Of a stretch of DNA of 64,000 nt, positions 1 through 11,155 are shown piece by piece. The stretch lies in the NCBI RefSeq assembly GCF_018139145.2, contig NC_059478.1:17343001-17407000 (forward strand). Reading direction: 5' to 3'. Below the pieces are notes generated by a model. That model had not been told where the DNA came from. It made no database searches and was given only the letters and a program-made list of their open reading frames with translations. Position numbers and translations under genes: made by a program. Source of the DNA: Gymnogyps californianus. Taxonomy: Eukaryota; Chordata; Aves; Accipitriformes; Cathartidae. Each line of letters starts with the position of its first letter. Within the stretch, counting starts at the first letter, position 1.

Positions 1-916
1 CTCTTGCATCACTCTTCACACTGGACCTTGGACTTTCCCCATTCTACTTTCTTTTTTTTTTAACCTTTTTGCTGTATCTTATACTCTTGAAATCTTATTA
101 TGAATTCTGGTATATTCTGGGTATCATTACGACATATTTCTTTTAAATCCCTCCAAACTTTTCAGAGTGGTATGCAAAACCACAGTTTGGATGCTGCCTT
201 GTCTCTGAAATCCCATGACAGCAGCCGTCTCTTCTCCCACAGCACAAGGGTTAAATGCTTAGGCACACAGAGATGCAATGGATATTTAACAATTGTTGGA
301 CTTCACACAAAGAATAGTAGTAGAATTACATGAATGTGAATATACACGTGACAAATCAAACCCCAGAGTCCCACAGATGATGAACAGGACCATTCTCTTA
401 AATACTGTCTTAAACATTAAGAAACAGTACACTGCATTCTTCTCACTTTCCTCCCACTTCCTGGCCTTATAGGTATCTTGCCCTGTGTTCCATTCTGATG
501 GATTTCCACTTGCTCTCTCTCTATGCTGAGCCCTTGAGCTTTTTTATCTGTGAATTGCCTAAGTCTGATATCCTTTCTAAAGGAAAATATTACAGGTTGA
601 TACTATAATTTTGTTCTTATGATATTGTATGCAAGAATCTGTTTTCAGAAGTGTTACATAAACTGTACTTTATCCAAAGCTAAACAGCCTTTAACTGTTC
701 AAGAGAACATGTTTATTTTAGCATCTAGACCTTTTTATTTGCTTATGTAGTGTGAAGAATGTGGACATTTCTATATGCCTTTTGTGATGTACAATTTCCA
801 TGGGTTCCTCAGTCTGTTTCTCCTAGATAGCAGCAAGCTTTAAAAATTTGTTTGCTAACTCTGAATATATTTAAAACTATCTAAAATACAATTTACACCA
901 GTGGATCAATACTTAC
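1..916 (-). other. Intron 4 of the RDH8-like gene (incomplete)
   Basis: AT-rich sequence between the exon 4 donor and the left edge. I looked on the minus strand for an exon encoding the segment after KFKLQ (RDH8 SLxEPGPV) and saw none. No repeat or RNA gene was recognised. Confidence 0.6.
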
Positions 917-3900
917 TGCAGTTTGAACTTGAGTGCTTGTATAGCTAAACTCTCGCAGAATCCTTCCACAGCAAACTTAGATGCAGCATAAACATCATTA
1001 AATAAGATACCTGAAGGTACAAACAAAACATCCTCAGAATATGATTGTATTCAACATACTAATAGTTTAGTTTTAAAAACTCTTGTGTTTTCCAAAAATT
1101 TCTACAGTCTTTCTGGGAAAACATTAGAAAAAACCTTGTGTATACTGAATCTAAATACTGATTTTTTTGCATATGTTCTCAAAATTGCTTATTCTAGGAA
1201 AGGATGCTTGGACGAATGCTTTTCCTCCTCCTAGCTGATGCTCTGATCTCTTTGGATGATATTAAATATTTTGTAGTCTAAGGTATGAAAGTGTCTGTAC
1301 ATGCAATACCATCTGCATTATTTATCAGCAAGACTTTAATAGGCTATAGATGAACACAGAAGCTGAGTGCAATGCAGGAGCTACAATTATGCAAGAGATC
1401 CAGCTTGCATCCGAGTGATTTAGAAAAAGCACTACATCGATCCACTTAGGTGGATGGTAAGCATTGTATTAAACAATAACAACTCTTGCAGTTTGACTTA
1501 GGACCTTCGCTCACCAGAATAATCCAGGTAAGATCAATGCCACTGTTGTAATAATTGAAACAAATAGAGCTAGACCAGATGGAACACAAGAGTGGGATCA
1601 TCATTATCTGTGGCTAAAATTAGACTCTGTGGAGTTTATGAGAGGAGAAACCTTACAAAAAGATGGTACATTTGTCCAGGACATGATTGGATTTTATTCC
1701 ATTATTGTGCAGAGTGTAGTAAGCATGTTTGCCTGTCCCCATAATCTTTTCCAATAGGAAAGAGGAAAGTAATGCTAATTACTTATTCCAGATAATAAAA
1801 ATAACATAATAAAATTAAAAAAAAAAAAAGAAATAGAGTTTGAATTAAAACTGTAAAAAAAAATTCACTCTGCAGTTTCTGTTGTTAAAATGTCTTGAGA
1901 GTAGTTGTGTAGTAACATACTACCTAGATGCATAAAAACCATCAGGTCTAAGTGCTGTGCTTTTTATAGTTGGAACTTCAGCATTACAAAGCACAATAGT
2001 TAGATATGCTAGCTTCTACATTTTTTTTTTCAGCTAAAAAGAGGTAAGCTTTAGATTTTGAATACTGAACTCTTAGTTCAAACAAACAAAAAAACCAACT
2101 TTGCCTTGTATTCCCATAACACTGCTTATTATAACTATATGCCCGCTCTTTCTCCTCTTCATGTCAGGCAAAATCTCCTTCAGGAGTCGAACCAGTCCGA
2201 AGAAGTTGGTATCCATCACAGTTTTCATTTCATCTATGGTCTGACATTCTATAGGTCCAATGAGTCCCATTCCAGCATTGCTAACTGCACAAAATGGGAG
2301 ACAACAGTGAGCAATAACCTCCATAAACATTAACTTGTAATCTTCACTGGAAAGCATTTGAAAGTAAAATGAGGATTAAGGATTAAATGACCCTTAAATA
2401 ATCCTTAAAGAAAGGATTAAAAGATGTTATTCTGTCACTAAAGCTTTGCAAATACACTTGACATTTCCATATATTTTTAATTATGCTTTTAAGCCAATTT
2501 AAATTATCTGATATTTTGCACTTTAACTGATTTATTTCTGATTAGTCCTTTTTCTTTAAATTATAAAAGGATTACAGGGAAGTGAGCCAAGAATTATGTA
2601 TATTTGTTTATAATTCAGTATTAAGAATTAGAGACTATAGTCAATACCCATAGGAATGAACCGAAGTCTTCAATTTATTCCAAAAGGTGATAGACCAGGC
2701 CATATTTTCGTCTGCTTTTTGTTTTGTTAACATTCACATCTTCAAGAAAAAGAAACCAAACAAAAACACACACTTCCATCGTTTTTTATTTGCCTCCTGG
2801 ATATTTGTAAGTGGGGAATGATAGATAGAACTGGCATTCTGCACTACAACTAGTATGTCAAATTAGAGTATAATACAGTTTGCAGAAGAAGCTTGTTAAG
2901 CAGTGCTTTAATAATTAATCAAAATAAAGGCAGGTCCACAATTTTCTATTAGAGAAAATTTAATAGTTGATGGTGTAAGCAATTTCCATCTTACTAAGAT
3001 ATATTTATTTTTAGCAAAACAGTATGAAAACACTTCTTGTTGAATGATTTGTAAAGTTCAATTACAAGTCTCAATACAAAGTGAAAGTACCCTTACTTTC
3101 TTTGCCTTTGTTCTTTTACTTGCTAATTCCCAAATGCTGTTGCTTTCTTAGGACAAAGAGCTGTTGCCTTCATTGTAAATAGGGCTATGCTTCATCGATA
3201 GGGCAGAAAGTCTTGTACGTGAATATGCCAATTTAGGCAAAAGTTCTTTTCTCACATTTACTAAAAACTGTATCATCTTATCCAAGACACTTCTCTGTGA
3301 TGAAGTTTCCCCTTTGTAAACACGGAAACCAAGCTTCCCTGCTTCATAGAAGCATGGTGAGATTTAATCCACTCACGTCTTCATGAAGCCTTAAGAATCT
3401 TGAACACTATATAATTATTATTACTTTGATCATTTAAAAAATACACTAATGAAACTTCTCCAGGGTATTTGAGATGATGTTAAGTAGAAAACTGATATCT
3501 GTTCATAGCATACACATCCTGTACTTGCCTAGGACATCAATCCTTCTGTCAGGGATACTATTCACACAAGCTTTAATAGACTGTTCATCACAGACATCCA
3601 GTTGTTTAATTTCGAGGGTTTTGCCCAGCCTGCGACCTGCAGCTTCCTCAAGTGGCTCTTTCTTAGCCAGATTCCGCATTGTGGCATACACTGCAACACA
3701 CCAGAAGCAACAGTTATCAGAAATAAAACCTTTTCTGTGGCAGTCTGACTGAGAAGTATTAAAGAATATTGCTTTTACATCCATATCTTCAGTATCAGTG
3801 ATAGAATCCAGATAAAAACTTAAAGTAGAAAGAATCTGTTTTCAACACATGTTGTCACCGATTTCCCAGCATCTGGTTCTGAAATCTTTAAGAAATTCAA

Positions 3901-4941
3901 AAGGAGAATTAAACCGCTATGCACAACGAAGAACATGCAGTGTATGAAGATAATATTATCATCAAAACTTTAAATAATGGGTATAAGGTTATGCCGCTGA
4001 ATCATTTTTAGGTACCTAAAACCTAATTTTGGATTCCAGATATCCTTTTTTTTTTTTAAATCACCGTCAACATGTTTAGCAGAACAACCATAATTTTATT
4101 AAAAAGCGGAAGGACAGATGCTTCCTTAGGTTGCAAAAACGTCTATTTTTGTCTACTTCTCAAAATAGAAATTAGTTTTATCATTCTTGTGGCCTAATTA
4201 CCCAGAAAACTATGAATCTGCATCCAGTCAGTTAGCAGTAAAATACTGTGTGAGTAAGTGTGAGAAGCTGAATTACCACACATTGCTGTATTTGCCTTGC
4301 CATCCATTTTCAATCATAGCAAATACCCCATTTTGCAGCAGAAAGACAAATCCCAACCCCTTTGTTCACCCTCTTATGCCTACACATGGTTGGAATAATG
4401 AAACATGCTTTAAGGAAAATATTGCAAATTTAAGAACTGTTTTCCTAAATTAATTTCTTTGGTCCTCAAATGGGCATGTACGTTTCATTCAACAAAGATT
4501 TTAGTAGCCAGAAGCAAAGCTAACTACAACTGTGAATGTATATCCAAGGTAGCATACTACAGACATTTTCAGCTATTTGGTTTTATACTTTTTTTTTTTT
4601 GTAAACTATTCAGTTCAAGTAGCTGTTCAGCTTCAATACAGGTACAGAAATATCATCTGCTTACAGAAAGCAGTATATTTTCACTGTATTGTATTTTCTT
4701 GACAGTAGGGGGGGGAAACTAACAAGAAACAAGTCACCAAACTGAATACAGTCACCTGTTCAATTACAGAGGGGGAAAAAAAAAAAAATAGTACTGCCTT
4801 GAAGAATATCTTTTTATAAAGATAAATAACAGATACATTGTTACCTTTAAATCTTTTCTGTTCATCTTTTGCCATTTTTTCAGCTAATGCCAGTCCAATT
4901 CCTGAGGAGCAACCTGTAATGAGAACATTTCTTCTTGCCAT
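917..4941 (-). CDS. RDH8-like short-chain dehydrogenase/reductase, 5' part (4 coding exons, 3' end outside window)
   Basis: Coding exons in transcript order are 4941-4845, 3690-3529, 2284-2105 and 1010-917; all junctions keep one frame. The product starts [16 protein letters not shown] and carries the SDR cofactor motif TGxxxGIG, the structural motif SNAG (most relatives have NNAG), DTNFFG, the catalytic serine in [10 protein letters not shown] and the catalytic YxxxK in NDVYAASK. Segments such as [14 protein letters not shown] and QLDVC resemble RDH8 more than HSD17B1. RDH8-type enzymes reduce all-trans-retinal with NADPH; activity on retinoids or steroids here is inferred from family only. 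Exon 4 ends in phase 2 at a GTAAGT donor, and the segment equivalent to EPGPV of RDH8 is not found down to base 1, so the gene continues to the left. An in-frame ATG lies seven codons upstream (4962-4960); I chose the ATG next to ARRNV because homologues start close to the TGCSSGIG strand. Introns 2 and 3 use GC donors. Confidence 0.86.
2103..2104 (-). other. Non-canonical GC splice donor, intron 3 of RDH8-like gene
   Basis: Exon 3 ends ATACAAG and the intron begins GCAAAG on the minus strand. The only acceptor in front of the next exon (CTTCAG before GTATCTTATTT) needs a phase-1 donor. The nearby GT (after CAAGGCAAA) is phase 0 and would break the frame. The joined residues read [10 protein letters not shown], the same length as in RDH8. 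The +5 base is A, so this is a weaker GC donor than that of intron 2. Confidence 0.7.
3527..3528 (-). other. Non-canonical GC splice donor, intron 2 of RDH8-like gene
   Basis: On the minus strand exon 2 ends GTCCTAG and the intron begins GCAAGT, the standard consensus for GC-AG introns. The next exon opens with TT after CAG and completes a valine codon (DVL-V-SNAG), as expected for RDH8-type proteins, so the position is fixed by the frame. Confidence 0.8.
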
Positions 4942-6061
4942 TCTTTTCACTGGGTGGTTCAAGCGAGTTCTTGTTCAGAGGAGCAACAACCTAAATGTAG
5001 CATTAAAGGCCAATGACATTATACTGTAGCTATCTACAGCTTTCCTGAGCCAACAAATCTGAAAATGCACACCTGGACCCTGCATGATTAAGGGATAATC
5101 TCCAACTAGACAAAAACAGAAGCAGATGCTCCTGCATGAGCTTATAATCTGCATTATCAACATGGACTATATTTAATACAAAATTTGATTAATCTTTAAA
5201 ATGAGACATTTGTAAGCTACATGGATTTTTTTAATAGTGGAATAACCAGTTTGCATACTACTGGCAGGAAAAGCCTTGCCACAATTACAATCAGTCTGTA
5301 GTGTCAAGTCCTCCACTCGCATGTATGAAAAGTGAACTGCACCCAAAATGGATCCCTCTGCTAAAGGTGTTCAGACTTCCTACACTTACAGCACCCTCCT
5401 CATTCTTTTGCGACAGAATGACAAATGGATTTCTTCCCTGATGCTTTACTATTATAAGAGTCCTAATAGGCTTTACAGAAAAAGTAAATTGAAAAATGGG
5501 ATGTGGATTTGGAAAGAGACAAGTTGTTTAGACAGATTCCTCACATTCTTTTTAGCACTGTTCCCAACCAAGAATAGAGAAAGTAAGCAAGTATGCCAGC
5601 AGTGGAGAACAGCCAGGAAGATGTGGAACAGACCAGCTTCACTACATCCTTGCTAACACTGAAATATCTTTGAACACTTTCTATTCTCCAGTTGACAAGG
5701 GGTGGAGGTGGGGGGGAAGTCAGAACTAGCATGATGTCTGACTCAGTTTTAGTTTTGGAGAAAATATTCCACCAACTTTGCATAGAAACTCTGAATTAAA
5801 CAGAGGGACATCTGGACTGGCAATTTGGTGCAATTCACGTTTAACATACAGTAACTGTAGGCATACTACATTCACAAAGAAAATCAGTCTCTTGTGAAAT
5901 TTATAACCCATCCTGAGTGACAGAAAAAGAATCACCTTAATAAGCAATTAGCCTTCTGAACAGCATTCAGCTAATTGCAGTGCCATTATACACACAAAAA
6001 CGTTTTCCAAGATTCAATAACCCCATGTTAATGCAATGCAGTTCGGAAGAATGAACTTACG
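4942..6061 (-). other. Possible 5' leader of RDH8-like gene with an upstream non-coding exon
   Basis: On the minus strand a good donor (GGAACAC then GTAAGTTC) ends at 6061, and an acceptor (CTACATTTAG) precedes 4990. Together they would make a non-coding first exon spliced to a 49-base leader in front of the start codon. This rests on splice-site appearance alone; no promoter element is obvious upstream of 6061, and transcription could instead start close to 4990. Confidence 0.25.
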
Positions 6062-8608
6062 TGTTCCAGGATTTGCATAGATCTAAATTGGTTAGTAACT
6101 CAAGAAAAGTAGGACTCTACTGAAACGTTGAACTGAAATTATGATATTAGGAAAAAAAAAAAATGTCTTTCCTTTCCAAAACAAATAAATTCACTTGAAC
6201 AGTATAACAAGTGGAATCATCAACTTCTCAGGCAAGCAACAAAATAGCAAGACGGCATCTAAAGTTAAAGAAAAAATGTAATTATGATTCTACTTATTTA
6301 TCAGGCTTGACCCACAGTTTTGCCAGAGGAGTTAGTATCCAGATACACAATTTTAGTGCAAATGCTATTAAGCTGATTCAGATATTAGGCAAATTGCTTT
6401 TGCTGCTCATGCACATTTATATTTAGTGCATGTAGGAGGAGCAAGCGAGGCTTTATGCAACACTACGTTAGTGGAATTCCACTAGTGTTGTGATGCAACT
6501 GTAATTACAGATTGGTTATATTTTCTACTTGAAATCCTGGTATGAAGGGCTTACATGTACCTTTGCTTTAAAAAAATCTGTGTGAAATTTGATGCGTAGA
6601 TTTCTAGCCTGAAGGCAAACTGATCTGCCTAAAGAGAGGAAAAAATTGAAGTAGTTTAATATTTTTCAATTATTACACTGGTCAACCTAATTCATTTACT
6701 ATTATGTAGAGAAACAAATAGCTTGATTTAAAACACACAATATATTTATTTCCATAAGTAAACAGTATTTTTTTGCTATATCATAATTTTCATAATAGCA
6801 AAATAAATAATCTGAAACTGCAGAAATACTTTAGATGAGTGTATCTTGACCTTGTCAATGGTAGCAAAATGTGTGCCTGGTTTTGTATAACCACTTAAAG
6901 CAGAGCAGTTGCATTTGTGGAACATGTTTACATAAACAGTGAAAGACCTACCTACTAACCAAGGAATTTAGCACACTTCCACCTGCAGAGTTGCTGAAAT
7001 ACAACAGATAGGGTTGTTGGCCAAGATACACTTTTAACATACAAAACACTTAACTTAGGCTTAATCTTTAAATTGCAATACATCCTATTCTGGTCCTCTG
7101 CTTTATGTCAAATAACTTTACTAACCTGATTTTCTGAAGTATGAATCACATGCCTTAATGCACATAAATCATGTTTGCATTAATCAGACTCAGATTTAAG
7201 CCTCATAACCATATCTGCAGTTTCTGACTCTTACGTAAATATAAAAGTGTTAGAAACTGGGGCCACTAGCCATTTGTACTAGCTAAATTGTGTAGTACTT
7301 TTGCAAAACTGGAAATAAATATGTTTTAGAATGCACAGTTATGATGACATTTTAATCAACAGTAATTTTTGTATGGATTTTGGTTTGGGAAAAAAAAAGT
7401 TCAAGTTTTATGGCCCTTTGCATCTGAAAGATACTGCTTGGAGTAAAGCAAGCAGGTTTTGCCACTGTCTATGATCAAATCAGTGTCCTAAAACATCTTA
7501 CAAACAGGTCAATTTTAATAAGATATTGTGTCTGCAACATTGTATGTGTACAAAAAAGAAGAAAAAAAACCACACCAAAGAGAAAATATTCCCAAACAAA
7601 AATTGTGAATAAGGTAATACCATTGTCCTCTTAATTAGAAGTTAGGTGTGAAACACAAGCACACAGTTTAAAATCCTTGGAAAAAAATGACAGCTGAAAT
7701 TAATTCCTCCAACTCAAAATACTTAAATAAAATTTATTTCTCAAAAATAAATTAAGATGTTATTATATCAAGGCAATAATCTCAAACACAGTTGGAAAAA
7801 TAAAAAGGTTGTCATTTGCATCAGTACAAATAACCACATTCATTATTTACAAACACAATGTTAAAATTTCCTCTTTGAATGCACGATTATGATGCTAGCA
7901 ACAGCATTCCTGGGTTGCTGCTTGTCCAATGGGCAACATTCCTTTTGTCACAATTCTTGCCCCTGAAACAAAATATCTGTGATCAGAACCTTCCTTTAAA
8001 CTTCTGCACTCAATTTACCTTATCTAAATCCATTTGTACCAAGATGTTACTTTTCATTATTAAGATTTATCTTTCAAATTCAAGAAACCTAGCTGCAGGT
8101 CTCAAAGTCCATGGCTTCTTTCTCAAATTCTGTCCCCTAGACTGAAGTTATTAATGCATTTTTGTTCACTGTTCTTGTAATTGAAGTGCATTTGCTTTCA
8201 AAATGAGCATAATTTACAAAAATTTTTCAACATATTTTAAGTTCTAGCAGATAAGTAGGAAAATATTATGCAGAATATTTTGAGAAGAAATCTTCATATA
8301 CAAATCCCTGTAAAAATTTTGTACAGTTTAAAGGAGCACTGTCTTTTGAAATAACTCCTCTGTGTAAGGCTTAAGGTTTCACATTGAACTGCATTATTGT
8401 ATTTAAGTTCCTAACAACTTAAGTTTCTAACAATTCAGGAAGTGTTTGTAAAAAAACGTACCAACAGTATCAAGGTATCAAGTATCAAGAGAAAAAAAGC
8501 CTAGGATTTCTACCAATACAAAGTGAGGAAAATCTTATCAACGTTAATGTAAGTATTCTGGATTTTCTACAGCATACAGAAATAAATGCAGCCAAACACA
8601 GTATGTTT

Positions 8609-8669
8609 GGGGTTGGGGGGGTGGGGGGGTTTGTTAATTTCTAGAGGTTTAGCTTCCCCCTTCCCCCCC
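8609..8669. repeat. Facing G-run and C-run
   Basis: On the plus strand GGGG-TT-G7-T-G7 lies at 8609-8629, and CCCCC-TT-C7 follows at 8656-8669 after about 26 bases. The two could pair as a GC hairpin, or form a G-quadruplex on each strand. Confidence 0.6.
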
Positions 8670-9334
8670 GCCTTTAAAAAACAGGCTTACATGCCGGACC
8701 TAATTATTTGACGGTTCATTTATAGGAAAACACCAAACAGGAGTATTAGGTGACCAACAAAATGGTCTCTCTAGTATATGATACACAGCAGCTATGTTTA
8801 CGTTAGCCAGTACTGTGGCACAACAGAGGCCATATCAGCCACCAGTATTTCATAACATCACATTATACTATGGCTCCTGTTAATTATAAATATAAAAGTG
8901 ATTATGTTGTATCTATTCATGTTTAGCTAGATGCTTATTCTTTATGAGGAATGCTATAGAGTACACAGACATCTATAAGTAGCACATAATAAGCTTACAG
9001 CTAATGAATGAAAGATTATTACAATAACTTATAATTATTTTTATACTATGTATACTTTTACAAAAATGTTGTAAAAATTACTTTTTTTTTTTTTTAAATC
9101 AATCTTTGTAAGCACTGACTTTTTCTTACTTCTGTTACCATTTTTACCAAGATTTTATTTCTTATTTCAGTAAGGAACTGTGGCCACAAAAGATTAATTT
9201 GCTGTAAGTCAAATCTGCCCTTTTTTTTTTTTTTTTTAAAGTAAAGGAAATTACTTCAATTTCCCAGAAAAAATGAAAAAGCCATTCTGAATGTTCAGAA
9301 AGATGTTTCCAGTTCCTTTATTTGGAATACTTAC

Positions 9335-9378
9335 AACTTCTAAGGGTAGAAAAGTGCTGTATTGATACAAGATCTTCA
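9335..9378 (-). other. Exon-like island (possible 3' non-coding exon of CCDC18)
   Basis: On the minus strand a strong pyrimidine tract ends in CTGCAG before 9378. A GTAAGTATT donor follows 44 bases later at 9334, and AATAAA follows at 9322-9317. Together with the donor at 11015 this could form a 3' UTR exon or a polyadenylated terminal exon. The 44 bases are open in two frames but match no protein I know. Splice-site appearance is the only evidence. Confidence 0.25.
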
Positions 9379-9590
9379 CTGCAGATTGAAGCAGAGTAAG
9401 AACAAAGAACAATTCAACTGAAAAATCTGTGACCTGGTTATTTCATGAGTCCCAAAAGGGCAGAGTGGACCAGGACAGAAATCAACCCTAGCTAACAATT
9501 CCTTTCCTGAAATAATATATTTTCTGTAATAAGCAAGGAAGGTAGTGTATTAAGGGGAAAAAGAATGAGACAGACTATACACCCAGGGAA

Positions 9591-9643
9591 AACACCCACC
9601 CCCTTCCCCCAACCCCTACCCTCACCCCTCCCCCTTTCCCCCA
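9591..9643 (-). repeat. C-rich tract; strong G-quadruplex candidate on minus strand
   Basis: Eight or nine cytosine runs of 3-5 bases are separated by 1-4 bases. On the minus strand, the CCDC18 sense strand, they read as successive G runs (GGGGG, GGGGG, GGGG, GGG, GGGG, GGGGG, GGGGG, GGG), far beyond the minimal four-tract quadruplex pattern. It lies about 1.4 kb past the CCDC18 stop. Confidence 0.7.
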
Positions 9644-11015
9644 GATAGATTAGGTAATTGAATTTTTAGAACTAGGACAGAAAGTTTCTGTGGAAGATTA
9701 GTCAGTCAGTCTGCAATGTGTTACTAATGGAGAAAGTCTTTTCTTACGTCATGTTAATATACACAATTTTTAAACAAAGAAGCAACCATATCATATTCTA
9801 AGTGGAGCCAGAACCCCTCTGCAATATATTTCATATTTTATGCAGAATGCTTCCAAAATCCATTGTTTTATGTACTTAACTACAATGAAAAACGTGACAT
9901 TTCATTTCCTTCATCCCAGGTCTCTAAAGGAACATGACTTGAGTAGGTCTATTTTCAGAGCCTTTCCTATATCATTCTTGGGCCTCCCCTTACATGGTAT
10001 TTCTTAGCAAAAATAATAACAAGGCAATTTGTCTGGAAAGGAAGGGTCTAGTCAGCAGTTTTACAGGGGCTAGCTAGGAAATCCTTTTCTTCAGAATCAT
10101 CCCCAAAGTCTTAGGAAAAGTTGGAAATATGTTAATGATATGTGTGAAGGGTAGCAGCAGGCACTGTCCTGTTCTTGACTGTCATAAATAACCTTTAACA
10201 GAAATCAAGATGGAAGAGCTGACATTGCTTTAATTTGCAGTGAAAGACCCTTCATATTCAGCTGCGACACAGCCAAGCCCCCATGATCTAGAACATAGAT
10301 CAAATGCCTTTGGTGACTACACAGAAAGAAGACTTCTCTGATATCTTATCCTAGGGAAAGAAATAAGACACAAGTGCACCATAATCAAAATGGCAGAAGC
10401 CATTTCAGTTTTGGTGTTTACCTCTAGCTGGCAAGCACCTTTTAATCAACTTATTTATCCAGAAAGCCTGTTTATCTCAGATTGCATTTGTACTTGTAGT
10501 GACTGATTCATGCCCCAAACCAAAAAGATTTGTATCATTCATAAACTAAAATCAGCTATTTTCTCTATTCTATCTGTATGCTCCCATTCACTATGCCAAA
10601 AAAGTCTCTCTTCTCATTCCTACAAGCATGCTAGATCTCAGTGCTCTTTTGATGCAATTATTTTCACAAGATAGATACCTAAGTCATAAGAAGCTCTCAT
10701 CATACAGCATATTGTTTCGTTTCATGGAAGACCATGTCCATAGCCAGAACATCAGGTTACCAAAGATAATCAATATTCAAATTTCTCTACAAAGCAGACA
10801 ATTAGGAGTGTGCCATTAAATTTGTAATTTTTAAATCATTAAACTGGTTTAACTTTAGAGGATTAAGATTTAGCTAACACCAGGATATACAATACAATTA
10901 CTTGGGGAGAAGTAATGACACTTATTCTAAAGAGACACCATATCGTTCCTTCTAGGCAGTTATGGTAATGGCATTAAAAATTGTTAATTTTTTGTGTATC
11001 CAAGGAACATTTTAC

Positions 11016-11155
11016 CTTTTGAAGAGTTTCTAGGGTCTGTTGTTTTCTATTTTTTTCTTCAGCTGATTTATTTCTTGATCCCGCTGGAGCAATTCAAACT
11101 CTTTTTCACGAAGCTCATCTTTAGAATGCTGGAGCTTCTTCTCTAAGCTCTCAAT
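11016..11155 (-). other. CCDC18: CCDC18 last visible exon with in-frame stop and a donor just after it
   Basis: In the frame set by upstream exons it encodes [20 protein letters not shown] and onward to [11 protein letters not shown], then TAG at 11032-11030. Fourteen bases after the stop is a donor (TTCAAAAG then GTAAAA, at 11015-11014). Shifting the frame by one base near the A7 run or the following A4 run opens QQTLETLQK up to that donor, in phase 0; the mammalian protein also has QQ followed by more coiled coil here. Either a one-base deletion truncates the protein, or this is a sequence error, or the stop is the true end and a 3' UTR intron follows. Confidence 0.6.

Larger units (their letters stand above)
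5000..11015. other. Region between CCDC18 and the RDH8-like gene, no confident coding exon
   Basis: About 6 kb of AT-rich sequence with no exon I can assign. None of the C-terminal CCDC18 segments known from mammals was recognised on the minus strand. It contains the facing G and C runs at 8609-8669, the C-rich tract at 9591-9643, an exon-like island at 9335-9378, and minus-strand poly(A) signals (TTTATT on plus, for example 9317-9322). Downstream parts of the CCDC18 3' UTR probably lie in its right part. Confidence 0.5.

Noticed and set aside
1..916. Search for exon 5 of the RDH8-like gene
   Set aside because: No minus-strand segment resembling EPGPV or the following helix was found; this is treated as an incomplete intron.
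10060..10115. Minus-strand frame containing GDDSEEKDF with an acceptor-like CCTAAG, considered as a CCDC18 terminal exon
   Set aside because: Only about 20 codons, weak resemblance, a stop directly upstream and no matching neighbours. Kept only as part of a low-interest finding.
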